Shown: positions 62,336-64,000 of the stretch, one piece after another
Layout of the letters: every line of letters begins with the position of its first letter
Numbering within the stretch: position 1 is the stretch's first letter
Source of the DNA: DATKWD01 sp963704815
GTDB lineage: Bacteria > Actinomycetota > Acidimicrobiia > Acidimicrobiales > Salinilacustritrichaceae
NCBI GenBank assembly: GCA_963704815.1
Contig: CAVPHU010000001.1
Location: 186,001-250,000, forward strand
Length of the DNA: 64,000 nucleotides
Direction: 5' to 3'
Notes under the pieces: model-generated
What the model saw: the letters and a program-made list of their open reading frames with translations, nothing else
Database searches by the model: none
Told to the model about the DNA's origin: nothing
Made by a program: the position numbers and the translations under genes

Positions 62336-63265
62336 TCAGGACGTCGGGTAGGTGGGCACCGTCGCAGCGAGACCGTCCTCGAACGATGTCGCGTCGGCCC
62401 AGAACCGTTCGGCGAACTTGGACGAGTCGACGCGGAACGGACGCTCCCACTGATAGAGCATCTCCTTCATCTCGCGCGCGTTGACGTTGAAGAGGCCGGC
62501 CGCCGACAGCATCCACTTCGGCATGACCTGGATCTTGAGCTCCTGATTCAGTTCGGCCGCAACGAGCGTCAGGATCTCGTGAAGGGTCCGGTCGGGTGCG
62601 TTCGGCACGTTCCAGGCCTGACCGAAGGCATCCTCGGCGTCGGCGACGCTGACCAGCGCCCTGGCGATGTCGGGGACGTAGGTGAACGAGTGCACGAGGT
62701 CCGGGTCGCCGAAGACCTGGGCTGACTTGCCCTTCGCCATGCGACCGATCGACGTGTCGCCCAGCGCCGAAGCTGAGACTCCCGGCCCGTAGAAGTCACT
62801 CGCTCGGACCGACGCGACCTCGACCCTGCCGGCGTTGTGGGCGTCCTGCCACATTCGGGTGAGCGCGGCGCGCGTTGCCGGCTTCCGTCCGTAGTCGGTC
62901 AGCGGCAGGTCCTCGGTCATCGGGACGTCGACCGGGCCGTACATGTAGCAGTTGTCCATGAAGACCAGCCGTGCGCCCGCCGCCCCGGCACCGTCGAGCA
63001 TCCCGGCCATCATCGGCGGCCACTTCTCGGGCCACCCCGAATAGTCCAGACCCACACAGCCGTACACGACCGAAGCTCCCGCGCAGGCACGCTTGGCCGC
63101 GCTCATGTCGGCGACATCGCCCGCCACGACCTCGACCCCGCTCGGGACGGTCGCCTTCCCGCTTCGAGTCACCACTCGAACCGCACGACCGTCGCCGACC
63201 AACCGTTCGGTGAGCGCCCGGCCAACCGGTCCAGCTCCCAAGACGACCGATACGTCCTCACTCAT
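62336..63265 (-). CDS. NAD(P)-dependent epimerase/dehydratase family protein
   Basis: 309 aa atypical/extended SDR. Nucleotide site VVLGAGPVGRALTERL, VVAGDVADMSAAKRA, MDNCYMYGPV (Tyr of the usual YxxxK replaced in context), SFTYVPDIARALVSVADAEDAFGQAWNVPN. Resembles NmrA/epimerase-like proteins that act on sugars or small ketones. Forms an apparent two-gene operon with the serine hydrolase. Confidence 0.86.
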   Translation of the reverse strand: MSEDVSVVLGAGPVGRALTERLVGDGRAVRVVTRSGKATVPSGVEVVAGDVADMSAAKRACAGASVVYGCVGLDYSGWPEKWPPMMAGMLDGAGAAGARLVFMDNCYMYGPVDVPMTEDLPLTDYGRKPATRAALTRMWQDAHNAGRVEVASVRASDFYGPGVSASALGDTSIGRMAKGKSAQVFGDPDLVHSFTYVPDIARALVSVADAEDAFGQAWNVPNAPDRTLHEILTLVAAELNQELKIQVMPKWMLSAAGLFNVNAREMKEMLYQWERPFRVDSSKFAERFWADATSFEDGLAATVPTYPTS

Positions 63266-63415
63266 CTTCGGATCTCCTCACGAGCGATGAAGCCCTGTCG
63301 CACGACCGTGTCGACTGCATCGGCCAGGGCTCCTCTTTGTAGTCGGTTCCGATCGACTTCGTGACTGGCGGTCAAGAGGATCTCGATACTGTGCCCGCCG
63401 GGATAGCTTCCGATC

Positions 63416-63904
63416 GTGGACGATCTGGTGATCACCCAGCTCGAGGACCTGGGGGCGGCGTACGACGTGGTCGCCTGCGACCCCGACCTCGCCGACACTG
63501 CGGCGTTCTGCGAGGCCTACGGGTACGCCCTGGCCGACTCGGCGAATGCCATCGTGGTCGTGGGCAAGCGTGACCCTCCGATCCACGTGATGTGCCTGGT
63601 GCTCGCCGACACCCGACTCGACGTCAACAAGGTGGTTCGGAAGCGGCTTGGTGTGCGCAAGTGCTCGTTCGCCAGTGCCGAACAGACTCTCGAATTGACC
63701 GACATGCAGATCGGCGGCGTCACGCCGTTCGGCACGAGGACCACGCTCCCCCTCTGGATCGACGAGGCCGTGATGGGGCGAGACACGGTGATCATCGGCG
63801 GCGGCAGCCGCGACCGGAAGCTCCTGGTGCCGCCCGCGACGCTGGCAGCCCACCCCCGTGCGGAGGTGATCGCCGGCCTCGCCAACCCAGTCGATCCGGT
63901 CTGA
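63416..63904 (+). CDS. YbaK/EbsC (aminoacyl-tRNA deacylase) family protein
   Basis: 162 aa from a GTG. YbaK fold: HVMCLVLADTRLDVNKVVRKRLGVRKCSFASAEQTLELTDMQIGGVTPFGTRTTLPLWIDEAVM, where the Lys in NKVV/KRLG and the GGVTPFG loop are diagnostic. Deacylates mischarged tRNA, or acts as a related hydrolase. The remaining 96 bp of the window hold no supported feature. Confidence 0.9.
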   Translation: MDDLVITQLEDLGAAYDVVACDPDLADTAAFCEAYGYALADSANAIVVVGKRDPPIHVMCLVLADTRLDVNKVVRKRLGVRKCSFASAEQTLELTDMQIGGVTPFGTRTTLPLWIDEAVMGRDTVIIGGGSRDRKLLVPPATLAAHPRAEVIAGLANPVDPV

Positions 63905-64000
63905 TGCCGGGAGAGGTCGACTGGGTTGGCGACCAGGACAGCCGAGACCCGGGACCACCACGACGACCGTCACGACCGAGACGCAAGGTTCAGCCCGGTC

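Noticed and set aside
1..64000. CRISPR arrays, rRNA genes, transposase insertion sequences
   Set aside because: No regularly spaced repeats, no rRNA-like sequence and no transposase or terminal inverted repeats of an IS were seen.

Overview
The window is GC-rich and densely coded on both strands. It looks like chromosome from an actinobacterium, most likely of the Acidimicrobiia type. Supporting this are the gcvH - FHA protein (GarA-like) - MerR (FtsR-like) - DUF151 nuclease - MerR cluster, an Eis-like acetyltransferase, a DUF2510 membrane protein, an LLM flavin oxidoreductase, a DUF222/HNH protein and frequent ATGA/GTGA start-stop overlaps. The class is an inference; no rRNA or ribosomal-protein gene is present to fix it.

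Layout. 1-10.9 kb holds housekeeping genes (cmk end, plsC, ispH, a DUF512 radical-SAM-like protein, der), a SpoIIE-type phosphatase, and an acyl-CoA carboxylase beta subunit with an HMG-CoA-lyase-type enzyme (leucine/acyl-CoA breakdown). 11.06-16.27 kb holds a tRNA-Pro gene and a 5.2 kb integrated element bounded by 52-bp direct repeats. The element has an integrase, an excisionase-like protein, a primase/ATPase-like gene whose halves are in swapped order, a remnant of an HK97-type capsid gene and a cargo gene of unknown function. 16.3-25.1 kb holds small membrane and secreted proteins, a molybdopterin oxidoreductase, SRAP and HIT proteins, phosphatidyltransferase pgsA and a fused sugar nucleotidyltransferase/phosphomannomutase-like protein. 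25.2-30.3 kb is the gcvH...gcvT cluster, with a potassium-channel gene inside it. 30.4-39.4 kb is mixed accessory metabolism (hydrolases, TetR, NUDIX, receiver domain, PatB-like aminotransferase). 39.6-42.4 kb is a tight S41 peptidase / NUC1 endonuclease pair. 42.6-49.7 kb is a catabolic-looking cluster (carotenoid oxygenase family, phosphohistidine-domain protein, flavin protein, SDR, ABM and NTF2-fold proteins). 50.9-58.0 kb is a probable operon of SDR, ThuA-like protein, 2-oxoacid dehydrogenase E1 alpha, E1 beta, E2 and a PPDK-like protein. 58.1-63.9 kb has an ECF sigma/DGPF pair, a DUF222-HNH protein, a serine hydrolase, an epimerase and a YbaK-type deacylase.

Quality caveat. Fifteen genes are interrupted by a total of about 23 inferred frame breaks. 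Eighteen of these are repaired by restoring a CG or GC dinucleotide, usually in a GCGC or CGCG context; five are repaired by restoring a single G or C. With those repairs every affected gene becomes an integral number of codons of normal family length. The simplest reading is systematic consensus error, not mass gene decay, so most are annotated here as CDS with the break located.

The parts most worth a second look are the tRNA-Pro element (paired arm-site-like repeats, permuted primase, decayed capsid, truncated integrase), the peptidase-nuclease pair, and the PPDK-like protein that ends the 2-oxoacid dehydrogenase operon.
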